From: Bacteroidota bacterium
GTDB taxonomy: Bacteria > Bacteroidota > Bacteroidia > Sphingobacteriales > Sphingobacteriaceae
Assembly (NCBI GenBank): GCA_026224775.1
Contig: JAMFRP010000031.1
Span: 1 to 64,000, forward strand
DNA: 64,000 nucleotides
Reading direction: 5' to 3'
The notes beneath the pieces are model-generated. The model was given only the letters and a program-made list of their open reading frames with translations. It made no database searches and had not been told where the DNA came from. Position numbers and translations under genes: made by a program. Each line of letters begins with the position of its first letter. Position 1 is the stretch's first letter. Positions 25,419 to 33,947 of the stretch are shown here, one piece after another.

Positions 25419-25499
25419 GTCATGCTGAGGCACTCGAAGCATAAGCGTAAAGGCCTTTGCCCACATACTTCGAGTGCCTCAGCATGACACCCGTTTCTA
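25419..25499. repeat. 81-bp palindromic element (TGTCATGCTGAGGCACTCGA type)
   Basis: TGTCATGCTGAGGCACTCGA and its following bases (25419-25440) are mirrored perfectly over 22 bp by the arm ending CATGACA at 25499, around a 37-base centre. It starts like the 86-bp family (TGTCAT...CTGAG) but has a different arm. It lies between the convergent stops of nadE and the response regulator and could terminate both. Confidence 0.85.
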
Positions 25500-25504
25500 T
25501 TATT

Positions 25505-26197
25505 CTATCCCTGATAAACAAACTTATACCCAATCCCCCTAACCGTTTGCAGGTATTGCGGTGAATCAGGGTTGCTTTCTATCTTTTTACGCAGGCGTAC
25601 AATGTGCATATCCAATGTGCGGGTATTTACATCAGCATTATAACCCCAAACTTCCATCATCAATTCCTCGCGGTTGATAACCTTGTTTTGATTTTTAAGG
25701 AAGTATAGTAAAATCCTGTTTTCCAGTATGGTCAACTCAATTTTACGACCATCTTTTATCAGCAAGTGAGTATTTGGTAAATGCTCAATATTGGCAAACT
25801 TGTACGACTCTGATTTCTCGTTATTTAATGAGAATTTGATTTTGTTATCAATCATCGCCACCAAAACATCCATATTAAAAGGCTTGGTGATGTAGTCAGA
25901 TACGCCAAAGTTATATGCCTCTATCTTATCTATATCCTGACTTTTGGCGGTCATCATAATAATTAGTTTATCAAATCCTTTGGCGCGTACGTTGTCGCAT
26001 ACTTCTGAGCCTGGCTTGCCCGGCATCATCCAGTCCAGCAAAACAATATCAGGCTGTTCTTCCAATATCGCGGCTTCAGCATTATCGCCATTGCTGGCCT
26101 CTAATACTTTATAACCTTCAGATTGTAAACGTTCTGCCACCAAAAAACGTAGGTTCTCGTCGTCTTCGGCTAATACAATTTTTATTTCTTTGTTCAT
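25505..26197 (-). CDS. OmpR-family response regulator
   Basis: 230 residues. The receiver domain (about 5-120) has the acidic pair in LAEDDEN, phospho-acceptor Asp55 in VLLDWMMPG, Thr in IMMTAK, and Lys in YITKPFN. The C-terminal winged helix (about 135-228) ends in the trans-reg-C pattern NTRTLDMHIVRLRKKIE with YLQTVRGIGYKFV. It should be phosphorylated by the histidine kinase encoded 3 bp upstream and regulate transcription. Its targets are not shown; the upstream S9-like lipoprotein is co-transcribed with it. Confidence 0.93.
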   Translation of the reverse strand: MNKEIKIVLAEDDENLRFLVAERLQSEGYKVLEASNGDNAEAAILEEQPDIVLLDWMMPGKPGSEVCDNVRAKGFDKLIIMMTAKSQDIDKIEAYNFGVSDYITKPFNMDVLVAMIDNKIKFSLNNEKSESYKFANIEHLPNTHLLIKDGRKIELTILENRILLYFLKNQNKVINREELMMEVWGYNADVNTRTLDMHIVRLRKKIESNPDSPQYLQTVRGIGYKFVYQG

Positions 26198-26200
26198 TTT

Positions 26201-27847
26201 CTAATTATCATACGGAAGCGTAACAACAAACTCAGATCCTTGGTCAACCTGGCTGTTTACTATTATCTCCCCGTGCATAAAATTAACTAATTCCTTGCAA
26301 AATGCCAGCCCAAGCCCAACGCTACCATTTTGATTATATTTATTTTCTATCCGGTAAAATTTATTAAAAACATTGGTCAATTCCTTTTTCGGGATGCCAA
26401 TTCCTCTGTCCTTAAACGAAAAAATAACGTTTCGCTTATCCCTGCTAATATTTATGTGCAATTCCTTTTTCTCCGGATGCGAATATTTGTAAGCATTTTC
26501 CATCAAATTCTGGAATAAGCTGCCCAACAATACTGGGTCGGTATGTATTATGTTCACATCCTTAATTTTGCAACTCAGCTTAAAATCAGCGTATTTAATC
26601 CTGAAGCTGGCTATATACTTGTCAACAAAATCGTTTAATACAATCTCCTCAATTTTTATGTTGATAGATTTATTTTCGAGCTGCGTGAATGATAACAACT
26701 TATTCATCAAATCGTTTAGCTTATCTGCTTCTTCATCCAAAATTTTACCATAATGTTTCAGCTGCCGTTCAGACAAGCCACCCTCGCCACGCAAATTTGA
26801 TCCTGCTATTTTAATTACGCTAACCGGCGTTTTAAACTCGTGGGTGAAATTATTTATAAAATCATACTGCAATTTAAACATCTGCATGTTTATTTTAAGA
26901 TTACGGTAGATCAGGTAACCTATCAAAATCAAAAACATATAAATCAACACTACAATACCGCCAATAGGCATAAACCGGCGGTTGGTTTCATCAATCAAAT
27001 AACCTTTGGTCGATTTAAAAAACAATTTATAATCAGAAAAAGCTCCCGGCAAGGCTACTTCCGTTATCATATTATTACTGGCATCATTCTCAAGCGGATA
27101 ATATACCACAGGCCTGATAGTTACACTTTCATAAAGTTCTTTATGGATATTATTAACTTTTAAGTGATATGGATCAAGCAAAAAAGTCATCATATTTTGG
27201 CGATAAATGACGCCCGGTTGTACATGATCCTGTAAACCGCGATATATTTTTACATCCTCGCGCCTTAATATATTCAGGTAGCTTATTTTTTCGGGTTTAA
27301 CATCATAAAATGTTTTGAAGATCTCATCCTGTGTGGCTTCGCGCGATGTATCAGAATAGGCTATAAAATCATTTAGCTTGTCGGCCATGTTCCTAAAATC
27401 CGCTTCAGCGGTAAGTCTTTTTTCGGGCGCGCTGTTGATTATATTTTTATGCCTTTTAAATTGATACGCAGATTCAATGTTTATCGACAATTTATGCTCC
27501 TGTTTACTTGATTTTGCAGCACTGCCTATAGCCAGTTCGTAAAAAATGATATGCCTCACAAAGGGGTAATCATTAAAAACAGATTTAGAATAATCGGATG
27601 CTGAGTTAAAGGTGAGATAGCCCTGATAGGACGTTATCTCAGGTATTTTATTCAGAAAGAAATCGTTATAAGGCTTGATGGTTTCTTCTGATACATCAAT
27701 CTTTTTTGAGGCGAACTCATCCTGTACATAGGCCGAAGTTAAGTTGTAAGCCACAATAAGCGCTATCACAAACGATATCGAAATCAGTACCATAAAGATA
27801 ATGATCAATGAAAAATTCTTCCGGTAAATATTGCTGTGTGGCTTCAT
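26201..27847 (-). CDS. Membrane sensor histidine kinase
   Basis: 548 residues from ATG 27847. Two membrane helices (about 11-34 and 288-312) enclose a large periplasmic sensor region of about 250 residues without a recognised domain. Then come HisKA with phospho-acceptor His336 in NFTHEFKTPVS, the N box (LFQNLMENAYKYS), G1 (DRGIGIPKKEL) and G2 (VGLGLAF). It forms a two-component pair with the response regulator downstream and begins 11 bp after the S9-like lipoprotein gene, suggesting that the periplasmic lipoprotein takes part in sensing. That link is inferred from the operon only. Confidence 0.92.
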   Translation of the reverse strand: MKPHSNIYRKNFSLIIIFMVLISISFVIALIVAYNLTSAYVQDEFASKKIDVSEETIKPYNDFFLNKIPEITSYQGYLTFNSASDYSKSVFNDYPFVRHIIFYELAIGSAAKSSKQEHKLSINIESAYQFKRHKNIINSAPEKRLTAEADFRNMADKLNDFIAYSDTSREATQDEIFKTFYDVKPEKISYLNILRREDVKIYRGLQDHVQPGVIYRQNMMTFLLDPYHLKVNNIHKELYESVTIRPVVYYPLENDASNNMITEVALPGAFSDYKLFFKSTKGYLIDETNRRFMPIGGIVVLIYMFLILIGYLIYRNLKINMQMFKLQYDFINNFTHEFKTPVSVIKIAGSNLRGEGGLSERQLKHYGKILDEEADKLNDLMNKLLSFTQLENKSINIKIEEIVLNDFVDKYIASFRIKYADFKLSCKIKDVNIIHTDPVLLGSLFQNLMENAYKYSHPEKKELHINISRDKRNVIFSFKDRGIGIPKKELTNVFNKFYRIENKYNQNGSVGLGLAFCKELVNFMHGEIIVNSQVDQGSEFVVTLPYDN

Positions 27848-27858
27848 TAACAAATGGA

Positions 27859-29757
27859 TTACCGTTTAACCCGCATGTTAGTATCTAAAAACTTTTCAAT
27901 TTCGGTGTACATTTGCATCCGGTTACGTTCACTTCTGAAAAATGCACGTTCATTTTCCTTTAAAAAATAGGATACAGGTACGTTTTGTTTGTGCAGTTCA
28001 ATTACAAACTGATTTAATTCGCTTATGTTGGCCTTGGGGTCTTTGGCTCCTTGAAAAATGAGTAATGGCGCTTTGATCTTATCCGCATGAAAAACCGGCG
28101 AAATAGCTCTTAATTGATCGGCATCCGTTTCGGGGTTACCAATCATCTCATATATCATTTGCAGCGATGGTTTGAAAAAGGGCGGCACATCCTTTATATA
28201 AGTAAAAAAGTTGATGACACCATTTTGTACAATAGCGCAGTTATACAAGCCCGGATGAAAAGACACGCCATACAAAGCCGAAAAGCCGCCAAACCCACCG
28301 CCAAAAATGGCTATCTTTTTAGGGTTAGCCGTTTTATTAGCAATTAGCCAGTTTACACCATCCGTTATGTCCTGCTGTATTTTACCGCCTACCTGCTTAA
28401 AGCCTGCACTATGGAAAGCCTTTCCATAGCCTGTGGAACCACGATAGTTAACCTGGAAAACCGCATAACCCCTATTTGCCAAAAACTGAACTTCGGGGTT
28501 ATATCCCCAGGAGTTACGGCTCATAGGCCCGTAAGGCCAATCATGCGGCATAACCACAACCGGTAAATTAGTTGAATCCTTACCTTGCGGATAGGTTAAA
28601 TAGCCGTTAATCAGCGTACCATCACTTGCTTTGTAGGATATTGGTTTCATGGCACATAATTCATCAGGTTTAATGCACGAATTAATATCTCCAAGTTTAG
28701 TTAGCTTACACTTTTTACGTTCAAACAAATAAAATGAGCCAGGGTCACGGTCGGTATAGCTATTAATGATGAATCTATTTTCGGCGCTATCCCTGTCAAC
28801 AATCCTGATCTCGGAGCCTTTAAGTTGGTCTTCAAAATTTTTATAAATGCTTGCCATGCATTTATCCAAAAAATGCTTTTGAGGATAAGCTTCTTCCCAT
28901 GAAGCGTATTCAACTTTATGCCTGTTTTTTGAATATTCAACGCTCATAATATCGGCGTTGTTATTGGCATATATTACTTTTACTTCTTTGCCTGTTTCCG
29001 CGTCAATTTCAACCAATGCGGTTTTATCCCGGTTAACATTTGATAGCGCGTAAAAATCATTTTTTATACCTGTAAAGGCAATTGGTTCAACACGTGTTTT
29101 AAAGTTATTGGTGATGATTTGCTTAAACGGACTATTATCATCAGCGCGGTACAATATCGTTTCATTTACACCATCAGATGCCTTAACAAGCCTTATTTTA
29201 CCATCCGGGTCAGGGAACCATTCGGTAAAATTACCCGGATTAACCAGGTACAACTTTATCTCGCCTGTTTTAATATTAAGCCTGTATACATCCGTGCGGG
29301 TTGGGTCATCTTTATTCATCGCCACGTTGATGATATTCGGATCTTCCTTTATCCGGCTGATCACCCGCATGCGCACCTTATCCCCTGTCATTAACAAATG
29401 GAGTTTCATGGTGGTTATATCCAACGCGAATACTTTCAGCTGATCAGTTTCTATTACATCCTGACTAAAAACCAACTGATCGTTATACGTCCAATAATAA
29501 TCATGCAGCGAATAATCAGTAAAAGATGTGGCCATACGCTCTTCACCATCGGCTAATGATTGTACAAACAGGTTTAAACGACCTTTATACGGCTTTAAAT
29601 AAGATATGTATTTACCGTCGGGCGATATTTTGAAACCGCTTTTTTGAGGCGTCCTGAAAAATTCATTTACAGGTATTTGCACAGCACCATTCCGCATACA
29701 GGAACTGAACGCCATTGCCATCACCATAAATAAACAGAAACAAACCCTTCTTAACAT
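27859..29757 (-). CDS. S9 prolyl-oligopeptidase-like lipoprotein with a degenerate catalytic triad
   Basis: 632 residues. The signal peptide ends in FSSC (Cys20), so it should be a lipoprotein. Residues about 40-370 resemble the S9 beta-propeller (FKISPDGKYISYLKPYKGR), and about 380-630 an alpha/beta-hydrolase domain with FLANRGYAVFQVNYRGSTGYG. The nucleophile elbow, GGSYGGY in active S9C enzymes, reads GGGFGGF: the Ser is Gly488 (codon GGG on the coding strand). The triad Asp is present (Asp573, GAKDP), but the His position in the usual EGHGF reads ERAFF (Ala605). Everything else is intact, so this is probably a pseudo-peptidase kept for binding. It heads an operon with a histidine kinase and response regulator. 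Confidence 0.87.
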   Translation of the reverse strand: MLRRVCFCLFMVMAMAFSSCMRNGAVQIPVNEFFRTPQKSGFKISPDGKYISYLKPYKGRLNLFVQSLADGEERMATSFTDYSLHDYYWTYNDQLVFSQDVIETDQLKVFALDITTMKLHLLMTGDKVRMRVISRIKEDPNIINVAMNKDDPTRTDVYRLNIKTGEIKLYLVNPGNFTEWFPDPDGKIRLVKASDGVNETILYRADDNSPFKQIITNNFKTRVEPIAFTGIKNDFYALSNVNRDKTALVEIDAETGKEVKVIYANNNADIMSVEYSKNRHKVEYASWEEAYPQKHFLDKCMASIYKNFEDQLKGSEIRIVDRDSAENRFIINSYTDRDPGSFYLFERKKCKLTKLGDINSCIKPDELCAMKPISYKASDGTLINGYLTYPQGKDSTNLPVVVMPHDWPYGPMSRNSWGYNPEVQFLANRGYAVFQVNYRGSTGYGKAFHSAGFKQVGGKIQQDITDGVNWLIANKTANPKKIAIFGGGFGGFSALYGVSFHPGLYNCAIVQNGVINFFTYIKDVPPFFKPSLQMIYEMIGNPETDADQLRAISPVFHADKIKAPLLIFQGAKDPKANISELNQFVIELHKQNVPVSYFLKENERAFFRSERNRMQMYTEIEKFLDTNMRVKR

Positions 29758-29860
29758 CTTAAATAAAAGTATAGACGCTCAAATTATGCAATTTAGTTTA
29801 GGTAATAATTAATGTCACTATAATTTTACCCGTAAACTTATGTTAAATATTAAATAATAC

Positions 29861-29894
29861 TTGAAATTGGATTGGTTTAAATTAGTTATTTTTG
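29861..29894 (+). promoter_or_regulatory. Promoter of the TPR gene at 29900
   Basis: TTG (29861-29863), 23-base spacer, TATTTTTG (29887-29894), an exact -7 box. The ATG lies five bases further on, so the transcript should have almost no leader. Confidence 0.65.
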
Positions 29895-29899
29895 GATAG

Positions 29900-31708
29900 A
29901 TGAAGTGGTTTTTCGCGATTATTATTATTGTTTTTATCGGCTCATACTCAAAAACTTATGCACAGACCGATGATTTACCGCTGGCTAACCAGTACTTTGC
30001 TAACGGCGAACAGCTAAAGGCGCTTGATATTTATCAAAACTTATTTAAAACTAACAACGAGGCTTATTATCCATATTATATTAAATGCCTGCTAGCGCTT
30101 AAAAAGTTTGATGACGCCGAAAGTATCACAAAAAAAATGATGCACAGATATCCGGGTGATAATACTTACCTCATCAACCTCGGTAATATTTACACGCAGA
30201 CCGGCAATAATGATAAAGCCGACGCCCTGTATAATGACCTGCTAAAAAAACTCCCTGCAGATCAAAATGCCATTAGTGCTTTGGCCGGGCAATTCTATCA
30301 GAATGCCAATATTGATTATGCCATTAAAACGCTTGAAGAAGGACGCAAAACTTTGAATAACGATAAAGATTTTTCGTTTGAGCTCATCATGCTTTATAAG
30401 TATAAGGGTGATAAAACTTCGATCATAAATGAGTACCTGAATTTCTTACCCGCAAACCCAGGCTATCTGGCGCAAGCCGAGAATACCTTATCAAACATGT
30501 TTGAGGATAATGATGGTTACGATCTGCTGAAAACAGCCTTATTAAAAAAGATACAAAAAGAGCCCGAACAAACCATATATACCGAGCTGCTGATATGGCA
30601 ATGTCTGCAACAAAAAGATTTTGACCAGGCGCTCAATCAATCACTGGCATTAAACAGGCGCAGTAATGACGATGGCAGTAATATTTACGCGCTGTGCCAC
30701 ACCCTAACAGCTAATAATGCTTATGATGCCGCCATCCGTGGCTACCAGTATTTAATTGATAAGGGTAAGGATGCACCTTACTACATTCCGGCGAAAATTG
30801 AACTCATCAACACAAAAAATATTAAAATTACAGCAGGTAAGTACACACAGGCTGACCTGATTGAACTGGAAAAGAACTACAAAGATCTGTTAGCCGAATT
30901 TGGCGATATTAGCAATACAGCCTTTGCAGTTGAACAGTTGGCGAAGCTACAAGCATTCAAATTACATAAGTTTGATGAAGCCGAGCAGTCGCTCGAACAT
31001 GTAATTACCATCCCCGGTGTACGCCCGGAACTATTGGCGCAATGCAAAATTGATTTGGGTGATGTTTATTTAATTACCGGCAGACAGTGGGATGCTACCT
31101 TATTATATAGCCAGGTTGAAAAGGATTTCCCGAATACCGACATCGGGCAAGATGCAAAATTCCGCAATGCAAGGCTGGCTTATTATACCGGCGATTTTTA
31201 CTGGGCGAAAAGGCAATTAGATGTACTCAAAGCAGCCACTTCGCAATTGATAGCAAATGATGCATTGAACCTGTCCTTATTAATAGGTGATAATTTAACT
31301 GCGGATAGTAGTGGCAATGCACTAAAGGTTTATGCCCGTGCTGATTTGTTGATTTTTGCAGAAGAGCCGGAGAAAGCAGTAAAAACTTTAGATAGCATTG
31401 ATAAAAAATACCCCGGCAATGCATTGAGTAACGATATATTGATGGCAAAAGCTCGAATCCTGATCCAGCAAAGGGATTATACCGACGCGATACCGCTGTT
31501 AAAGAAAATTTACGAGGATAGCCCAACCAACCTTTGGGCTGATGACGCCGTGTTTATGCTGGGCGACATTTACGACAATCAGCTAAATGATAAAGCGCAG
31601 GCAAAAATCTATTATCAAAAGATCATTACCGATTACCCCGGCAGTTTATGGATAAACGATGCCAGGAAAAGATTTAGGGTGATAAGGGGGGACTCGCCGA
31701 CGAGTTAA
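29900..31708 (+). CDS. Secreted TPR repeat protein
   Basis: 602 residues with a signal peptide (1-21, TYAQ). The rest is a chain of TPR-like helix pairs: clear units near 28-60, 62-95 and 96-130, then again 375-460 and 510-595, the last with the YDxALPLLKKI pattern of envelope TPR proteins. A less regular helical part (about 190-340) lies between. It probably acts as a periplasmic scaffold; no specific function can be assigned. It diverges from the S9-like/two-component operon with 142 bp between them. Confidence 0.82.
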   Translation: MKWFFAIIIIVFIGSYSKTYAQTDDLPLANQYFANGEQLKALDIYQNLFKTNNEAYYPYYIKCLLALKKFDDAESITKKMMHRYPGDNTYLINLGNIYTQTGNNDKADALYNDLLKKLPADQNAISALAGQFYQNANIDYAIKTLEEGRKTLNNDKDFSFELIMLYKYKGDKTSIINEYLNFLPANPGYLAQAENTLSNMFEDNDGYDLLKTALLKKIQKEPEQTIYTELLIWQCLQQKDFDQALNQSLALNRRSNDDGSNIYALCHTLTANNAYDAAIRGYQYLIDKGKDAPYYIPAKIELINTKNIKITAGKYTQADLIELEKNYKDLLAEFGDISNTAFAVEQLAKLQAFKLHKFDEAEQSLEHVITIPGVRPELLAQCKIDLGDVYLITGRQWDATLLYSQVEKDFPNTDIGQDAKFRNARLAYYTGDFYWAKRQLDVLKAATSQLIANDALNLSLLIGDNLTADSSGNALKVYARADLLIFAEEPEKAVKTLDSIDKKYPGNALSNDILMAKARILIQQRDYTDAIPLLKKIYEDSPTNLWADDAVFMLGDIYDNQLNDKAQAKIYYQKIITDYPGSLWINDARKRFRVIRGDSPTS

Positions 31709-31735
31709 CCACAGCATGACATCCTTTCTTTATAA

Positions 31736-31828
31736 CGTCATTGCGAGCGAAAGCGCGGAAATCCCCGACTTGTATATTCGCCTTGTAATGTTTGGGATTG
31801 CCACGTCGTTACACTCCTCGCAATGACG
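31736..31828. repeat. 93-bp palindromic element (CGTCATTGCGAG type)
   Basis: The ends CGTCATTGCGAG (31736-31747) and CTCGCAATGACG (31817-31828) are perfect inverted repeats; the interior is only partly self-complementary. This type is widespread in bacterial intergenic DNA as I recall. It lies between the TPR gene and the DUF4286 gene, and the downstream promoter's -7 box starts 11 bp after it. Confidence 0.75.
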
Positions 31829-31838
31829 ATAGTTTTCG

Positions 31839-31846
31839 TATTTTTG
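31839..31846 (+). promoter_or_regulatory. -7 box of the DUF4286 gene
   Basis: TATTTTTG is an exact TAnnTTTG, four bases before ATG 31851, again predicting a leaderless message. The region where the -33 box should be lies inside the palindromic repeat and shows no clear TTG. Confidence 0.5.
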
Positions 31847-31850
31847 CATC

Positions 31851-32153
31851 ATGATCGTATACAACGAAACACTTATTGTTGAAGAAGGCGCTTACCCGGA
31901 ATGGCTAAGCTGGATGAAAGAAATACATATCCCAGCTGTAATGGCCACCGGCTATTTTGAAAGCTACCGCATTTTAAATGTGATCGACTCACCAAACGAA
32001 GGGGTAACAGCCTGCATTCAATATAATACCGATAGCGAAGAAAAGTTCGGACAATTTTATGAGCAGCATTTACAGGGCCTTCATATCATTCACAACCAGC
32101 GTTACGAAGGCAAATTTGTGCTTTACACTACGCTGATGGAAACCATCGATTAG
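31851..32153 (+). CDS. DUF4286 family protein
   Basis: 100 residues. It starts MIVYNETLIVEEGAYPEWLSWMKEIHIP, the hallmark of DUF4286 (ferredoxin-like alpha/beta fold related to EthD/ABM dimers), and ends FVLYTTLME. Small, soluble, no signal peptide; function unknown. Its stop codon overlaps by four bases with that of the convergent phosphoesterase gene. Confidence 0.85.
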   Translation: MIVYNETLIVEEGAYPEWLSWMKEIHIPAVMATGYFESYRILNVIDSPNEGVTACIQYNTDSEEKFGQFYEQHLQGLHIIHNQRYEGKFVLYTTLMETID

Positions 32154-32911
32154 TTTATCCGCAGATCCTTTGGCATACGGCCGTATAGTAAAAACTTGGC
32201 AGCATTAGCATTACCGTGAGCTTTGGCTTGCTGTGATGCAGCATTCCAATCATAAGCACAATTAATTTGTTCAATGCTAATGGCATTACCCTCAACAGTT
32301 ATAATGGCATACTTGGCATGTGGCGTCATGGATTCCATGGCGAAGCGGTATTCGCCGTTACCCAAGTAAGCAGGCAAGCCAACACTACCGGGATTAAGGA
32401 TTATTTTGTTGTTTGATAGATAAATCACCCGGTTTACATGTGAGTGTCCGCAAAGAATTATACGTTCTTTGATGTGTGCCGTTTTCGCGATCAATTTTTC
32501 ATCGTTATAAACAAATACACCGTGTTCGGTGACTTTCTCTAAAAGATATTCATTGTCGCTTTCGGGCGTACCATGGCAAACGAAGATGAGGTCATCAACA
32601 GTGGTGGTATTTGGCAGAGTCTTTAACCAGGCTATGCTTATTTCGGATAGATCGGCCACTACCCTTTCCATATCCGCCTTTTCTGATTTTTTAGTAAAGC
32701 TTTCCAGTATTTCTCTGTCGGTATTACCACTAATGCATATCATCGGCGCAGCACGCAGCAAATCGGCAGTAGCTTCGGGCTCTAAAGCGCCGAAGAAATA
32801 ATCACCCAAATTGATGATCGTTTCAATATTCCGGGCTTTTATATCCTTGAGCACGGCAGTCAGCGCTAAGGCGTTTCCGTGGATATCTGATATGATGGCG
32901 TATTGTTTCAT
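32150..32911 (-). CDS. Calcineurin-like metallophosphoesterase (YfcE/MJ0936-like)
   Basis: 253 residues. Metal-binding motifs are in order: DIHGN (Asp9, His11), GDYFFG, GNTD (replacing the more usual GNHD), CHGTP and GHSHVN. The pattern ISDIHGNALALTAVL at the N-terminus with SGNTDREIL is typical of small bacterial phosphodiesterases of the MJ0936/YfcE group or their Ap4A hydrolase relatives. Cytoplasmic. The substrate cannot be told. It overlaps the DUF4286 stop codon, and an 86-bp palindrome lies upstream of its start. Confidence 0.9.
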   Translation of the reverse strand: MKQYAIISDIHGNALALTAVLKDIKARNIETIINLGDYFFGALEPEATADLLRAAPMICISGNTDREILESFTKKSEKADMERVVADLSEISIAWLKTLPNTTTVDDLIFVCHGTPESDNEYLLEKVTEHGVFVYNDEKLIAKTAHIKERIILCGHSHVNRVIYLSNNKIILNPGSVGLPAYLGNGEYRFAMESMTPHAKYAIITVEGNAISIEQINCAYDWNAASQQAKAHGNANAAKFLLYGRMPKDLRIN

Positions 32912-32933
32912 GACAATAAATTTATATACCCCC

Positions 32934-33019
32934 TGTCATTCTGAGCGCAGCGAAGAATCTATCCGTTATATATGGCGCCAATGTCTATCGATAGATTCTT
33001 CGCTCCGCTCAGAATGACA
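32934..33019. repeat. 86-bp palindromic element, copy 1
   Basis: TGTCATTCTGAGCGCAGCGA at the left and the matching arm ending AATGACA at the right form a near-perfect inverted repeat of about 35 bp. The centre (GTTATATATGGCGCCAATG) matches the reverse complement of the centre of the copy at 58455, so these two are the same element in opposite orientations. Confidence 0.9.
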
Positions 33020-33045
33020 AGGAATATAACATTATCTATCTATAA

Positions 33046-33075
33046 CAAAAAAGCCTCCCAAATGTCAGGAGGCTT
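33046..33075 (-). terminator. Intrinsic terminator of the OmpA-like gene
   Basis: On the minus strand AAGCCTCC (33075-33068) pairs with GGAGGCTT (33058-33051) and is followed by a T run (33050-33047). It lies just after the stop codon at 33081. Confidence 0.8.
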
Positions 33076-33080
33076 CTTAA

Positions 33081-33929
33081 TTATTTAGTGATTAAATTAT
33101 ACAGCTCATCCAGCTTAGGGGTAAGCACAATCTCAATGCGCCTATTTTTGGCTAAAGCCTCAGGTGTATTGCTTGGGTCGATAGGTTGGTACTGGCTTTT
33201 GCCGGTTGCGGTTAACCTGTGCGGATCAACACCTTCAGTTTCGCTCAGGTAACGGGTTACCGATGTTGCACGCAATACGCTCAAATCCCAATTATCTTTT
33301 ATCTGACCAAGGTTAATTACCTTTTTGTCATCGGTATGGCCTTCTACAGCTATATTAATATCTGGTTCTTTGTTCAATACGGCGGCTAATTGCTTTAATG
33401 CTTGTTTTCCCTTATCATCAATAGTAATACTGCCTGAAGGGAATAACAATTTATCAGTTAACGATACATATACTTTACCGTTACGAATATCCACCGTTAA
33501 ACCATTTTGTTGGAAGCCTAATAACGCCTGTTGCAATTTATCCTTCAAAGCCTGACTAGCAGCATCCTGTTTATGCAAAATATCTTCAACCTCTTTTAAA
33601 CGCGCCTCACGTGCCTGCAAATCACCCGATAACTTGGTTACCTTGGATGAAGTAGCATTGTAATTATCGTTTAATGTATTGTAGTTACCGTTAAGTGTAT
33701 TGTATTTATCGTTTTGTGCTGCCAATTGCCCTTTCAGATCGGCAATTTCGCGATGCAGGCGAGCGGTATCTCCTTGCAAGCTCGATACTTCAGCATCCAG
33801 GTTAACCGTGCGGTTTTGCAACGAGTCGCGATCAGCAACCAGTGCTTTATATTTTTTAGGGGATAGCACCACACAGGAGTGCAGTGTTGTGCACAAAATG
33901 GCGGCAAAAAAATAGTGTTGTATTTTCAT
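33081..33929 (-). CDS. OmpA-family lipoprotein
   Basis: 282 residues. The lipobox LHSC (Cys19) follows a short signal peptide. A coiled-coil region (about 35-135) contains the near-repeats KYNTLNGNYNTLNDNYNAT. The C-terminal OmpA-like domain (about 155-275) binds peptidoglycan: PSGSITIDDKGKQAL, INIAVEGHTDD, LSVLRATSVTRYL and NRRIEIVL. It should tether the envelope to the cell wall, like Pal but with a long spacer. It has its own terminator and follows the DUF2461 gene by 18 bp. Confidence 0.9.
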   Translation of the reverse strand: MKIQHYFFAAILCTTLHSCVVLSPKKYKALVADRDSLQNRTVNLDAEVSSLQGDTARLHREIADLKGQLAAQNDKYNTLNGNYNTLNDNYNATSSKVTKLSGDLQAREARLKEVEDILHKQDAASQALKDKLQQALLGFQQNGLTVDIRNGKVYVSLTDKLLFPSGSITIDDKGKQALKQLAAVLNKEPDINIAVEGHTDDKKVINLGQIKDNWDLSVLRATSVTRYLSETEGVDPHRLTATGKSQYQPIDPSNTPEALAKNRRIEIVLTPKLDELYNLITK

Positions 33930-33947
33930 TGTATGGTGAGTTTTTAA

